A stretch of DNA of 64,000 nt, from positions 216,855 through 280,854 of the forward strand of contig CAINNJ010000049.1 of NCBI GenBank assembly GCA_903851195.1, given 5' to 3'. How positions within the stretch are numbered: the stretch's first letter is position 1; each line of letters begins with the position of its first letter. Both the position numbers and the translations under genes were made by a program. The stretch comes from an uncultured Acidobacteriia bacterium. GTDB lineage: Bacteria > Acidobacteriota > Terriglobia > Bryobacterales > Bryobacteraceae. The notes beneath the pieces were generated by a model. That model was not told the origin of the DNA, did no database searches, and worked only from the letters and a program-made list of their open reading frames with translations. Of the stretch, positions 19,234 to 28,217 are shown in pieces.

Positions 19234-19935
19234 TTATAAACTCATGCTGGATAGCCGCACCACGCCCGTCATCACGGCCAGCGGAATGGAAGCGTAGCCG
19301 GCGAAGAAAAGCGCCGAGATCACGCTCGCCGCGGCCTGAATCCGGGGCGTGTGCCGCGGATGGTTGAAGCCCAGCGTCTGGAACATGCTGGAAATGCCGT
19401 GCCGGAGATGCAGGCAAAGCAGTCCGACCGCAACGATATAGGAGACCGCCACCGGCCATTGCAGGAACCCGTAAACCAGGTTCGCGTAAACGTCGGTCTC
19501 GGAGTAATGCGGGTGCACCGTCCCCAGCGTCAGATGCAGCAGGTGGAAAATGACGAACGCCAGAATCACCGGGCCCGAGTAATACATGGTGCGCGCCGCC
19601 AGTGACGAGTGCGAGTTGTTCTTCTTCACGTAGCCCACCGGTCGCGCCGCGTTCTTGATCTGCCACAGCTGAATCGTCATCGCGATATGCGCGAACAACG
19701 CGATCAGCAGCGTGATTCGCGCGCCCCAGAGCAGTTCCGCATTGCTCTTCAGGAACGCCGAATAGGCATTGATACGCTCCGGACCCAGAAATACCTGGAG
19801 GTTCCCGAGCAGGTGGCCCGTGACGAAGCCGAACATCACGGCACCGGTCACGGCGACAATGGCCTTTTTTACGATAGTCGCTTCAAAAAAGCGCAGGGCG
19901 CGATTCTGGCTGCCTGCGGCTGTTGCTGGACTCAT
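19234..19935 (-). CDS. sdhC: Succinate dehydrogenase cytochrome b subunit, type B
   Basis: 233 residues with five predicted membrane helices: AIVAVTGAVMFGFVTGHLLG, ITLLIALFAHIAMTIQLW, YYSGPVILAFVIFHLLHL, VAVSYIVAVGLLCLHLRHGI and AASVISALFFAGYASIPLAV. Histidines in TGHLLG, FAHIAM, FHLLHL and LHLRHG are well placed to bind two haem b groups. A single five-helix anchor without a separate sdhD is the signature of the type B complex, which couples to menaquinone. It is the first gene of sdhCAB; the upstream gap to the esterase gene is only about 50 bases, and I see no convincing promoter there. Confidence 0.93.
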   Translation of the reverse strand: MSPATAAGSQNRALRFFEATIVKKAIVAVTGAVMFGFVTGHLLGNLQVFLGPERINAYSAFLKSNAELLWGARITLLIALFAHIAMTIQLWQIKNAARPVGYVKKNNSHSSLAARTMYYSGPVILAFVIFHLLHLTLGTVHPHYSETDVYANLVYGFLQWPVAVSYIVAVGLLCLHLRHGISSMFQTLGFNHPRHTPRIQAAASVISALFFAGYASIPLAVMTGVVRLSSMSL

Positions 19936-19986
19936 GTGAGGGACTAATCCAATCGTACTATTGCAACTCTTTTGATGCGGACGTCA

Positions 19987-20856
19987 CTAGACATGACGTT
20001 TAAAAAATGTCTCGAACGTCCCGAACGTCAGAGGCGGCGCGTCGAACACCTGTTCCGGCTCTCCCGGCCGCGAAGCGCGCAGCCGGTGCCGCCGCTGCGG
20101 ACCCTGATCGAAGCTGTTGTCGTTCAGGAATCCATGCTCCAGCCCTTCGATGACCGAAAGTGTAACGTGGTTCCCCGCCGCCCGCAGCGCTTCGTACAGG
20201 AGCTCACTTTGCGATACCGGTACCGACGTGTCCGCGCTGCCATGCACGAGCAAAAACGGCGGCGCGCCCGGCTGCACATACGTCACCGGATTCGCCTGTT
20301 TCACCAGCTCCGGCACCGTCCGGATCGGCGCCCCCAGAAATCGGGACTCATACGATCGCGGCGACGCCGACTCCTCGCCCATCTGCAGAAAATCCACCGG
20401 CGGATAGACCGCCGCCACCGCCCGCACCCGCGTCTCCGGAGCCGAAAGCGCCGCCAGCGCCGCCAGATGCCCGCCCGCCGACGCGCCCCAGACCCCAATC
20501 CGCTCCGGATCCAGCCCGTATTCCGCGCCCGCCGACCGCAGCCACTGAATCCCGGCGATCACATCCTGCAGCGCCGCAGGAAAAACCGCCTGCCGGCTCG
20601 AACGGTAATCGAGACTCGCCATCGCGAAACCCCGTTCCGCGAAAAACCGCCCCAGATCCGGCGCGAACCGCCGGTCGTGATTCAGCCACCCGCCCGCATG
20701 CAGAAACACAATCACCGGCAGCGGACGCGCCGCCTCGTCCGGCAAATACAGATCCACCAGCAGCGGCTGCCCGTCCGGCGACGCATACACAATATCGTCG
20801 AAGCGCGTCACGCGGCACGGAAATCCCCGCAGAATAACAGGCGAAAACGTCGGCAT
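19987..20856 (-). CDS. Alpha/beta-hydrolase esterase (acetyl-esterase/BD-FAE-like)
   Basis: About 289 residues. The oxyanion motif HAGGW, the nucleophile elbow GASAGG, an acid residue in HGSADTSVPV and the catalytic His in GLEHGFLND are all in order. This is the alpha/beta-hydrolase-3 / feruloyl-esterase-like pattern, giving a carboxylesterase. There is no signal peptide. The open frame begins with GTG at 20862, but the ATG at 20856 has AGGTG close upstream and is preferred. It ends about 50 bases before sdhC on the same strand; the functional link is not obvious. Confidence 0.82.
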   Translation of the reverse strand: MPTFSPVILRGFPCRVTRFDDIVYASPDGQPLLVDLYLPDEAARPLPVIVFLHAGGWLNHDRRFAPDLGRFFAERGFAMASLDYRSSRQAVFPAALQDVIAGIQWLRSAGAEYGLDPERIGVWGASAGGHLAALAALSAPETRVRAVAAVYPPVDFLQMGEESASPRSYESRFLGAPIRTVPELVKQANPVTYVQPGAPPFLLVHGSADTSVPVSQSELLYEALRAAGNHVTLSVIEGLEHGFLNDNSFDQGPQRRHRLRASRPGEPEQVFDAPPLTFGTFETFFKRHV

Positions 20857-20900
20857 AATCACCTGGAGTCTATCAACCCGCGGGAAGCGTTGGCCGACTG

Positions 20901-21500
20901 TCAGGAAGTCGGCCAGGCGATGTTTCGACGGAAATCGGAATGCGCCAGAAGCTCGGGAGCGGGGTGATATCCAGGCACAACCACGAGCGCCACCTGAAGT
21001 CCGGCACGTCGGGCATGCTTCATTGCCGGGATGCAGTCGGTGTCGTTCGTAACGAGCGCGATCAGGTCGATTGAGCCGTTCGCTGAAAGTATCGCCATAT
21101 CCAGTCCGATCCGCATGTCCACGCCCTTCTGCTCGAATTTGGCCTCGAAATCAGCATCGGTGAGGGGCACGGTTGGCGTAAACGGGATGCGGGATTGCCG
21201 CAGCAGGAATCCCCGGAACTTCAACACTCCCGTCCGCACCGCGAAGAGGTCTTTTCGGGAGAGTTCATGCAGCCACTGGTCCGATCCGGAGAATGCCTTC
21301 TTCGTCCCTGAAACTGGCTGCACCGCCTCCCCTTCGAACGGCGGGCAGTCATAGTAGAGGATGCGGTGGATTACCTCATCCGCAAGAGCGCAAGCATGCC
21401 CGATCTTTTCAATATAGTCGGGGACATAGGATTTTTTGGCCTTTCTTGCGTAGGAGCGAAGGTGTCCACCATCGATCAGGACAGCGATTTTCTGCTTCAT
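20901..21500 (-). CDS. NYN-domain (PIN-like) putative ribonuclease
   Basis: 199 residues. The fold is recognisable from the N-terminal beta strand and acidic residue in AVLIDGGHL, a middle motif KGVDMRIGLDMA, and VTNDTDCIPAMKHARR, which together give the four-aspartate centre of NYN/LabA (DUF88) proteins. These are single-strand RNA nucleases or RNA-binding proteins. The C-terminus holds no further domain. A 12-bp perfect hairpin lies immediately upstream of the ATG at 21516-21543. Base composition is patchy and somewhat lower in G+C than the neighbours. Confidence 0.8.
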   Translation of the reverse strand: MKQKIAVLIDGGHLRSYARKAKKSYVPDYIEKIGHACALADEVIHRILYYDCPPFEGEAVQPVSGTKKAFSGSDQWLHELSRKDLFAVRTGVLKFRGFLLRQSRIPFTPTVPLTDADFEAKFEQKGVDMRIGLDMAILSANGSIDLIALVTNDTDCIPAMKHARRAGLQVALVVVPGYHPAPELLAHSDFRRNIAWPTS

Positions 21501-21515
21501 GGCTCAAAATAGTAA

Positions 21516-21543
21516 AGGTCCAGGGAGCAGACTCCCTGGACCT
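21516..21543 (-). promoter_or_regulatory. 12-bp perfect hairpin in the leader of the NYN gene
   Basis: AGGTCCAGGGAG - CAGA - CTCCCTGGACCT forms a perfect 12-bp stem with a four-base loop and ends 15 bases before the ATG at 21500. No uridine run follows, so it is not an obvious terminator for either strand. On the minus strand an AT-rich TATTAT/TATACA box directly precedes the stem, so the hairpin would lie at the very 5' end of the transcript. It could be a protein-binding operator, a transcript-protecting stem, or a structure blocking ribosome entry. Confidence 0.7.
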
Positions 21544-21627
21544 GTATAATACCCGCCTACGGGTGTGTCGGATAAACCGAGGCGCCAGAAAATTGTCGCC
21601 TGGGAATAGTATACACGGATCCGCGTG

Positions 21628-22614
21628 CTATCGCGCCGTCAGAGCTTTCCGGTAAAGACCCAGCACACCATCGAAATCCATATCCAGCACCACCGTCACC
21701 GGCGTTCCCGCCTTCCCGCCCGTCCGCACCGCCCCATACGAAGGCCCGAACGTCGTCTCCACATCCAGCCGCAGGCTCTCCGACCGCTTCACCAGCTTCG
21801 GGTCGATCACATACGCCGCCGCCAGTTCATCCCACAACGAACCTTGCGCGTTCGGATTCTTCAAAAACCCCGGATACACATTCCCGAAATCCTCCCGGTA
21901 AAGCTCCGTAATCGGCGTTTTCACCGCGACAATCTCGTCGAACAGCTTCTTCGTGAAATGCGCGTGATTACACACATCCAGCGCAAACAGCACTTTATTC
22001 GGAATCCCGCTCCGCAGCACAATCCGCGCCGCTTCCGGATCGAACCAGAAATTGAACTCCGCGGCCTGACTCGCGTTCCCGCCCACATGCACCGCCCCGC
22101 CCATCATCACCAGACTGCCGATCTTCCCCGCGATATCCGGTCGCAACTGCAGCGCCGTCGCCACATTCGTCAGCGGCCCGATCGCCAGAATCGTCACCCG
22201 CCCCGGCGCCGCCTCCACCGACCGGATCAGGAAATCCACGCCCCCGCTCGGCGGCTGCACCTCCGCCGCCGGAACCGGCAGATCGAAAGCCCCCGCGAAC
22301 GCAATCGGCTTCTCCGTCTTCCGCATCGCCGCCGTGTGCGTCATTGGCATTTCCGTGCCCGCCAGCACCGGCAGTTCGGGCACACCCAGTAGCCTCGCGT
22401 TGCGCGCCATGAAACCGGCCCCGTCCCGCGACCACACATTCCCCGACACCACCGTAATCCCCCGCAGATCGCCGCGCCGCGGACTCCGCAGCAGCATCGT
22501 CACCGCTACCCCGTCATCGGCGAACGCTCCGGAATCGGTATCCAGAATAATCTGCCCGCGCGCGCCGGCGCCGGCCAATAAGAAGCTCATGGCAACGAAA
22601 GTGAGTTTCGGCAA
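21628..22614 (-). CDS. Exported inosine/uridine-preferring nucleoside hydrolase
   Basis: 328 residues from a TTG at 22614 (alternative ATG at 22590). An N-terminal hydrophobic segment (LTFVAMSFLLAGAGARG) suggests export. The Ca-binding motif is an unusual DTDSGAFADDGVA in place of DxDPGxDDxxA. Further family motifs are ILAIGPLTNVATAL, MMGGAVHVGGN, AEFNFWFDPEAA and the late FALDVCNHAHF. It should cleave the N-glycosidic bond of nucleosides, releasing ribose and base. It is divergent from the cupin gene with only 23 bases between the two start codons, or 47 if the ATG is used. Confidence 0.85.
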   Translation of the reverse strand: MPKLTFVAMSFLLAGAGARGQIILDTDSGAFADDGVAVTMLLRSPRRGDLRGITVVSGNVWSRDGAGFMARNARLLGVPELPVLAGTEMPMTHTAAMRKTEKPIAFAGAFDLPVPAAEVQPPSGGVDFLIRSVEAAPGRVTILAIGPLTNVATALQLRPDIAGKIGSLVMMGGAVHVGGNASQAAEFNFWFDPEAARIVLRSGIPNKVLFALDVCNHAHFTKKLFDEIVAVKTPITELYREDFGNVYPGFLKNPNAQGSLWDELAAAYVIDPKLVKRSESLRLDVETTFGPSYGAVRTGGKAGTPVTVVLDMDFDGVLGLYRKALTAR

Positions 22615-22637
22615 AGTTCAGAATATAGAATCGCCTT

Positions 22638-23018
22638 ATGGATTTCAGACACAGTACCTGGGAAGCCGTGCCCCTCGAAGCGATGAGCGACGTCATCTCG
22701 CGGAAAATCTTCACCGGAGAGAAGGCCATGGTCGCCCAGGTTTTTCTAAAAAAGGACGCCGTGGTGCCGCTGCACTCCCACGAGAGCGAGCAGATCACCT
22801 ACATCCTCAAGGGCGCGCTCAAATTCGAACTGCAGGACCGCGAAGTCGTGGTTCACGAAGGCGAGATCCTGCACATCCCATCCTGGGTTCCCCACCGCGC
22901 CATCGCCCTCGAAGACACCCTCGATCTCGACATCTTCTCGCCCATCCGCAAGGACTGGCTCGATAAAGACGACGCCTATCTCCGCCGCGGCGAAACCGAA
23001 GAAACCTCAGGCTCTTAG
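22638..23018 (+). CDS. Cupin-domain protein
   Basis: 126 residues forming one cupin barrel. Metal-ligand motif 1 is seen in PLHSHESEQITYILKG and motif 2 around VHEGEILHIPSWVPHRA, which give the three His and one Glu of the fold. The end LDIFSPIRKDWL is typical of small stand-alone cupin-2 proteins. Substrate and role are unknown. It is transcribed away from the nucleoside hydrolase, and its 3' end overlaps the 3' end of pheT by 12 bases in convergent orientation. Confidence 0.85.
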   Translation: MDFRHSTWEAVPLEAMSDVISRKIFTGEKAMVAQVFLKKDAVVPLHSHESEQITYILKGALKFELQDREVVVHEGEILHIPSWVPHRAIALEDTLDLDIFSPIRKDWLDKDDAYLRRGETEETSGS

Positions 23019-25316
23019 TTCGTACCCCAGACTGTTCAGCCCGTCGATAATGCGGGTTCTGATTCCGATGATGTCCGCGCTCGACAAAGTCCGGTCGGGC
23101 GCGCCGGCCACCACGCGGAACGACACACTCTTGCGACCTTCCGGCAGCGGCGGACCCTGAAACTCCCGCACATACTCCACCGCTTCCGCCAGATCCCCAC
23201 CCAACCGCCGGATTTCCAGTTCCAGCGTCGCCGCCAGTTCCCGCTCGGCCGTCAGAATCGAGAGGTCGAACACGCTCGTCGGGAAGCGCCGCACCGCCGC
23301 GTACTTCACCGCTTCCGGCTGCAGTTCCCGCAGCAGTTCCAGATCGATATCGAGCACCGCCCCGCGGCCGCCCTCCACCAAATTTGGATGCAGTTCCGAC
23401 AGCCGCCCGATTCTTTTAGCGGCACGAGCCCGGCCCTGCCACCACAACTCCGCCGCGCGCATCGTGTGTTCCCACGCGTTCGGTGCCGCGGGCCGCACAT
23501 GCAGTCCCGGCGCCAGCCCTTCGGCCGCCCGCTTCAGCTCCAGTAAACCCGCGCGCCCGTCGTCCTTCGAGAACACCGCCGCCATCGCATGCGTCCGCTC
23601 CGCCGGCTTCTGGCCCGGAACCTTGTGGATCTCGCGCCCCGTCTCGAACAGCTGAAAATGTTCGAAATGCTTGGCGTTTTCGACGATATTCCGATAAATC
23701 CCCGGCAGCAGCGACGTCCGCATCAGTTCCTGCCCGGCCGCGATCGGATTCAGCACCCGGACGTGGCTCTCCACCGCAAACCCGAACCGCCGCGCCTCTT
23801 CCTCGCTGATGAAGGAATAATTCGAGACTTCCGTGAACCCCTGCGCCGCCAGATGCCGCTTCACCCCGCGCAGAAACTCGCGCTCCGGCGGATCGTACGA
23901 CGGCGCGCACAGCACCGCGGGCGGCGTCGGCGCAATCGAGTCGTACCCGATCATCCGGCCCACTTCTTCCACCAGATCGTCCGGCATCGCGACGTCCTTC
24001 GTCGCGCGCCACGAAGGCACCGTCACCGAGAAATTCTCCGCGTCCGTCTCCGTGACCCCGAACTCCAGGCTCTCCAGAATCCGCCGCACTTCCGCCGTCT
24101 CCAGCGTGCGCCCCAGCTTCCGCGCCAGCCATGGCAGATTCAACCAAATGGGCGCAGGCACGCTCAACTCGCGGCTGCAATCCGCCATCCCGCCCACCAG
24201 CCGGATTCCCGGCGACAACACCGGCAGCAGTTCCAGAGCCCGCGCCAGCGCCCGCACCGTATTGTGCGGATCCTGGGCTTTCTCAAACCGCATCGACGCG
24301 TCCGTGCGCAGCTTCAAAGCCGACGATGTCTTCCGAATCCCCGATGCCTGAAAATTCGCGCTCTCCAGCACAATCGACGTCGTGGCCGCCGAAATTGCGC
24401 TGTCTTTCCCGCCAATCACGCCCGCCAGAGCGATCGGCCCCGCACCATCCGCGATCACCAGATTCGCCGGATTCAGCTCGTAACTTTCGTCGTTCAGCGC
24501 CAAAATCGTCTCGCCCGCGCGCGCCGGACGGGCCGAAATCACACTGCCCTGCAGCTTCGCCCGGTCGAAGGCATGCATCGGCTGCGCCAGTTCCGCCATG
24601 ATGAAATTCGTCAGATCGACAATGTTGTTGATCGGATTCAGTCCCACCGCCGTCAGCCGCGCCTGCAGCCACAACGGCGAAGGCTGCACCGTGACGTTCT
24701 CAAACACCAGCGCCGAATATCGCGGACACAGACCGAAATCCTCGATCTCCACCTGAACCGGACTTTCACCCGCGGGCAGCAGCGACAGATCCACCGGATC
24801 CCGCAAAGGCTGCCCCGTGATCGCCGCCACTTCCCGTGCCATCCCGTGGTGGCCCCACAAATCCGGCCGGTGCGTAATCGACTTATTGTCGATCTCGATA
24901 ATCTGATCCGCCGCCGGCAGTTCCTGCGTCCCGTCCAGTTCCAGAATCCCCGCGTGGTCCCGGTTAATCTCCAGTTCCGCCGCGCTCGCCAGCATCCCGT
25001 CGCTCATTACGCCGGAGACTTTCTTCAGCCCCAGCGGCACGTAAACCGTCGTGATCCCGGCCCTGCAGTTCGACGCCCCGCAGACCACGGTCTTTTGCCC
25101 GTAAGGCCCCGCGTCCACCGTCGCGATCTGGTTATGAAAACCTTCGATCGGCTGCACCGCCTGCACCTTCGCGACAGCCGCCCCGGCGAGCAGCGCGCCC
25201 GCCGTTTCGATGCCCTCGCACTCGGCGGTTTTCATCGTGATAAGCCGTTCCAGCGCCTGTGCCGGCATCTCCAGCCCGGGCACGAACTCGCGGATCCAGC
25301 GATAAGAAAACTTCAT
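23007..25316 (-). CDS. pheT: Phenylalanyl-tRNA synthetase beta subunit
   Basis: 769 residues, the usual length. Domain order: N-terminal half-domain (MKFSYRWIREFVPGLEM), tRNA-binding OB domain (VVCGASNCRAGITTVYVPLG), B3/B4 editing domain with NPINNIVDLTNFIMAELAQP and HAFD, B5 domains, the core fold (ESANFQASGIRKTS is in the linker region), and the C-terminal anticodon-binding ferredoxin-like domain (RRFPTSVFDLSIL ... EFQGPPLPEGRKS). It forms the alpha2beta2 enzyme with PheS. It starts directly after the stop of pheS with no gap. Confidence 0.96.
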   Translation of the reverse strand: MKFSYRWIREFVPGLEMPAQALERLITMKTAECEGIETAGALLAGAAVAKVQAVQPIEGFHNQIATVDAGPYGQKTVVCGASNCRAGITTVYVPLGLKKVSGVMSDGMLASAAELEINRDHAGILELDGTQELPAADQIIEIDNKSITHRPDLWGHHGMAREVAAITGQPLRDPVDLSLLPAGESPVQVEIEDFGLCPRYSALVFENVTVQPSPLWLQARLTAVGLNPINNIVDLTNFIMAELAQPMHAFDRAKLQGSVISARPARAGETILALNDESYELNPANLVIADGAGPIALAGVIGGKDSAISAATTSIVLESANFQASGIRKTSSALKLRTDASMRFEKAQDPHNTVRALARALELLPVLSPGIRLVGGMADCSRELSVPAPIWLNLPWLARKLGRTLETAEVRRILESLEFGVTETDAENFSVTVPSWRATKDVAMPDDLVEEVGRMIGYDSIAPTPPAVLCAPSYDPPEREFLRGVKRHLAAQGFTEVSNYSFISEEEARRFGFAVESHVRVLNPIAAGQELMRTSLLPGIYRNIVENAKHFEHFQLFETGREIHKVPGQKPAERTHAMAAVFSKDDGRAGLLELKRAAEGLAPGLHVRPAAPNAWEHTMRAAELWWQGRARAAKRIGRLSELHPNLVEGGRGAVLDIDLELLRELQPEAVKYAAVRRFPTSVFDLSILTAERELAATLELEIRRLGGDLAEAVEYVREFQGPPLPEGRKSVSFRVVAGAPDRTLSSADIIGIRTRIIDGLNSLGYELRA

Positions 25317-26324
25317 TTAAAACTGCCTCAGGAAGCGGAGATCGCCGCTTTGCAGCCAGCGAATATCGTCGATCGCATACCGCATCATCACCAGCCGCGT
25401 CAGCCCCAGCCCGAACGCGAAACCGCCCCACTCGTTCGGATCGATGCCGCTCATCCGCAGCACATGCGGATTCACCAGACCGCACGGCAGCAACTCCACC
25501 CAGCCGCTCTGCTTGCACACCGGACACCCGTCGCCGCCACAGATCAGGCACCGGATGTCCAGCTCGAAACCCGGTTCCACGAACGGGAAGAATCCCGGCC
25601 GCAGCCGCACCGTCACTTCGCGTTTGAAGATCGCCGTCAGCAGCGTCTTCATGAAATAAATCAGATTGCCCGCCGACACGTTCCGGTCGATCATCATCCC
25701 TTCGAGCTGATAAAACGTGTGCTCGTGCGATGCGTCCACCGACTCGTTCCGGAACACCCGCCCCGGCGCGATCATCCGCAGCGGCGGCCCCAGCTTCTCC
25801 ATGCCGCGCACCTGCACCGGCGACGTATGCGTCCGGAGCAGATGATGCCCCTCCAGCCAGAACGTGTCCTGCATGTCGCGCGCCGGGTGATCGGGCGGAA
25901 TATTCAGCGCGTCGAAATTGTGGTGCTCGGTCTCCACTTCCGGCCCGTCCAGCACGCTGAACCCAAGCGACCGGAACAGATCCTCGATCTCCCACTGAAT
26001 CTGCGTAATCGGATGCAGACTGCCCGGCCGCGCGCCCGGCGCGGGAACCGTCAGGTCCAGCCACTCCGAATCCAGCCGCTTCGCCAGCGCCTCGGCTTCG
26101 AACTTCGACTTCAGCTCTTCGTAAGCGCCTTCGAGCGACTGTTTCGCCGTGTTGATGAACTTGCCGCGCGCTGCCCGCTCATCGGCGGACAGCTTGCCCA
26201 TGTCTTTGGAAAGCTGCGCCAGCACGCCCTTGCGCCCCAGCACTTCCACGCGCACCGCTTCCAGTTCCGCCGCCGTGCCTGCGGCGGTAATGCGCGCCAG
26301 CGCGCTGTCGAGAAGATCCTGCAT
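25317..26324 (-). CDS. pheS: Phenylalanyl-tRNA synthetase alpha subunit
   Basis: 335 residues. An N-terminal coiled coil (ALARITAAGTAAELEAVRVE) is followed by the class II catalytic core: HPITQIQWEIEDLFRSLGF, the DTFWLE segment, HTSPVQVRGM, GRVFRNESVDASHEHTFYQL and the final FAFGLGLTRLVMMRY with the motif 3 arginine. It binds ATP and phenylalanine. Its order with pheT is the standard pheST operon. Confidence 0.96.
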   Translation of the reverse strand: MQDLLDSALARITAAGTAAELEAVRVEVLGRKGVLAQLSKDMGKLSADERAARGKFINTAKQSLEGAYEELKSKFEAEALAKRLDSEWLDLTVPAPGARPGSLHPITQIQWEIEDLFRSLGFSVLDGPEVETEHHNFDALNIPPDHPARDMQDTFWLEGHHLLRTHTSPVQVRGMEKLGPPLRMIAPGRVFRNESVDASHEHTFYQLEGMMIDRNVSAGNLIYFMKTLLTAIFKREVTVRLRPGFFPFVEPGFELDIRCLICGGDGCPVCKQSGWVELLPCGLVNPHVLRMSGIDPNEWGGFAFGLGLTRLVMMRYAIDDIRWLQSGDLRFLRQF

Positions 26325-26337
26325 GTTCGGCTCAGAC

Positions 26338-26802
26338 CTACGCCGCGGCGGGGATGAACGCCTGCTGCGCGCCGCCCAGTTCCAGATCCAGGTGGTTGAT
26401 GTAGAACAGCAGCAGGGATTCGTTATAGGTTCCCTTGAACTGCTCGAACACCCGCGCCTGCCACCCTTCCGTCAAATACGGCTTCGCGTCGATTTCTTTC
26501 TCGAAGAAGCCTTCCTGATTCGGAATTCCCAGGAAATTCAGCACCGTCGAAATCATGTCCAGATGCGAAATCAGCACGGCCTGAGACAAGTCCGTCGCGA
26601 ACTCGGTCTCGTGGGCCTCCAGCCGCTTCCAGAACCGCGGCACCGCGCCGCGCAGATTTTCGGTATTCACCTTCGGCAGGTGGGTCCGGGTCTTGAAACG
26701 ATCGTAAAGCTGGTACGTTCTCAATTTGCCGATGGAGATGGTGCGCACGAGTTGCCGCAGGCGCTCTTCACCGAGCTGCAGAAACACGTCGGAAAGCTGC
26801 AT
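26338..26802 (-). CDS. Conserved-looking hypothetical protein upstream of pheS
   Basis: 154 residues, not recognised. It has no signal peptide or membrane helix and is predicted mainly helical (MQLSDVFLQLGEERLRQLVR, TYQLYDRFKTRTHLPKVNTE, LLLFYINHLDLELG). The combination of an N-terminal arginine-rich helix and KTRTHLPKVNTENLRGAVPRF is reminiscent of a helical DNA- or protein-binding module, but I cannot assign a family. It lies 13 bases before pheS on the same strand and likely shares its transcript. Confidence 0.7.
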   Translation of the reverse strand: MQLSDVFLQLGEERLRQLVRTISIGKLRTYQLYDRFKTRTHLPKVNTENLRGAVPRFWKRLEAHETEFATDLSQAVLISHLDMISTVLNFLGIPNQEGFFEKEIDAKPYLTEGWQARVFEQFKGTYNESLLLFYINHLDLELGGAQQAFIPAAA

Positions 26803-26872
26803 AAGAGGTCAGCGTAACACAGTGGGTTACAATAGCCAGTTTGGGCGAAACTAAGGCGAATCAATCGTTATC

Positions 26873-28177
26873 ATGAGTAATATCGTCATTTTGGGCGCGC
26901 AGTGGGGCGATGAAGGCAAGGGCAAACTGGTTGACCTTCTCGCGGACCGCTTCGATTACATTGTCCGGTACCAGGGAGGCCACAACGCCGGCCACACCAT
27001 CGTCATCGGCAGCAAAAAGTTCGTGCTGCGGCTGGTGCCGAGCGGCATCCTGCACCCCGGCAAAGTCGCCGTAATCGGCAATGGTCTCGTCGTGGACCCC
27101 CTCGCGCTGTATGAAGAAACCGGCCAGCTCGAAGCCGCCGGCATCGACGTGCAGAATCAGTTGCGCATCAGCAATCGCGCCCACATCGTGCTGCCGACAC
27201 ACCGTCTGGTCGAGAAGATCTCCGAGACGGTTCCCGGCCAGGTCGCTATCGGGACCACCCTGCGCGGCATGGGCCCCACCTATGAGGACAAAGCGGGTCG
27301 CCGCGGCCTCCGCATGGCGGACCTGCTCGACCGCGATCACCTCGAAGGCGCCCTGCGCACCCTGATCGCCAATCACGTGACCCGTGCCCGCGCCTTCGGC
27401 GTCGAAGATGCCATAAATACCGACGAGATCGTCGCGCGCTACACCGAAGCGGCCGAACGTCTTCGCCCCCTGGTCTGCGATACCGCCTACCTGCTCTCCG
27501 ACGCCATGCGCGCCGGCAAGAACCTTCTGTTCGAAGGCGCCCAGGGCACCATGCTCGACCTGGATCACGGCACCTACCCGTTCGTGACCTCCTCCAGCGC
27601 CTGCGCCGGCGGAGCCTCTACCGGCACCGGCGTGCCCCCCACGAAGATCGACGCCGTCATCGGCATCTCGAAGGCCTACATCACCCGAGTCGGCGGCGGT
27701 CCTTTCCCCACCGAAGCCCTCGACGGTAAGGGCGACCTCATCCGCAACCGCGGCCACGAGTTCGGCTCCGTCACCGGCCGCCCGCGCCGCTGCGGCTGGT
27801 TCGACGCGCCCCTGCTCAAATACTCCGCCACCCTGAACGGCTTCGAAACCATGGTGGTCACGAAGCTCGACGTCCTCGACGAACTCGACGAAATCCCCGT
27901 TTGCGTCGGCTACAAAATCGACGGCGTCACCACCACCGAGATGCCGGCCACCGTCCGCGAACTGGCCAGGGCCGAACCGGTCTACCAGATTCTCCCCGGC
28001 TGGCAGTCCATCACCGAAGGCATTTCGGACTGGGACCAGCTTCCGGAAGCGGCCCGCAACTACGTCCTCTTCCTCGAAGACCTCACCGGCGTCGAAGCCG
28101 GCTGCATCTCCACCGGCCCCGAACGCACGCAAACCGTCCGCCGCGCCGGCTCCATCTTCGAGAAGATCACGGCCTGA
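26873..28177 (+). CDS. purA: Adenylosuccinate synthetase
   Basis: 434 residues. It joins IMP and aspartate with GTP hydrolysis, the first committed step to AMP. Signatures: the GTP-loop-like GDEGKGKLVD, GHNAGHT with the catalytic His, the QGTMLDLDHGTYPFVTSS segment and TGRPRRCGWFD near the C-terminus. It stands alone on the plus strand, divergent from the unknown gene at 26338. A TACAAT box at 26828-26833 lies about 40 bases before the ATG; no good -35 is visible. Confidence 0.96.
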   Translation: MSNIVILGAQWGDEGKGKLVDLLADRFDYIVRYQGGHNAGHTIVIGSKKFVLRLVPSGILHPGKVAVIGNGLVVDPLALYEETGQLEAAGIDVQNQLRISNRAHIVLPTHRLVEKISETVPGQVAIGTTLRGMGPTYEDKAGRRGLRMADLLDRDHLEGALRTLIANHVTRARAFGVEDAINTDEIVARYTEAAERLRPLVCDTAYLLSDAMRAGKNLLFEGAQGTMLDLDHGTYPFVTSSSACAGGASTGTGVPPTKIDAVIGISKAYITRVGGGPFPTEALDGKGDLIRNRGHEFGSVTGRPRRCGWFDAPLLKYSATLNGFETMVVTKLDVLDELDEIPVCVGYKIDGVTTTEMPATVRELARAEPVYQILPGWQSITEGISDWDQLPEAARNYVLFLEDLTGVEAGCISTGPERTQTVRRAGSIFEKITA

Positions 28178-28217
28178 AAACGCAGGAATTGGCAGCAGCC
28201 GTGCACTTCGTCCGTGC

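Noticed and set aside
22612..22840. A single-base frame problem between nucleoside hydrolase and cupin
   Set aside because: Both frames are complete in opposite directions with their own motifs; no break is needed.
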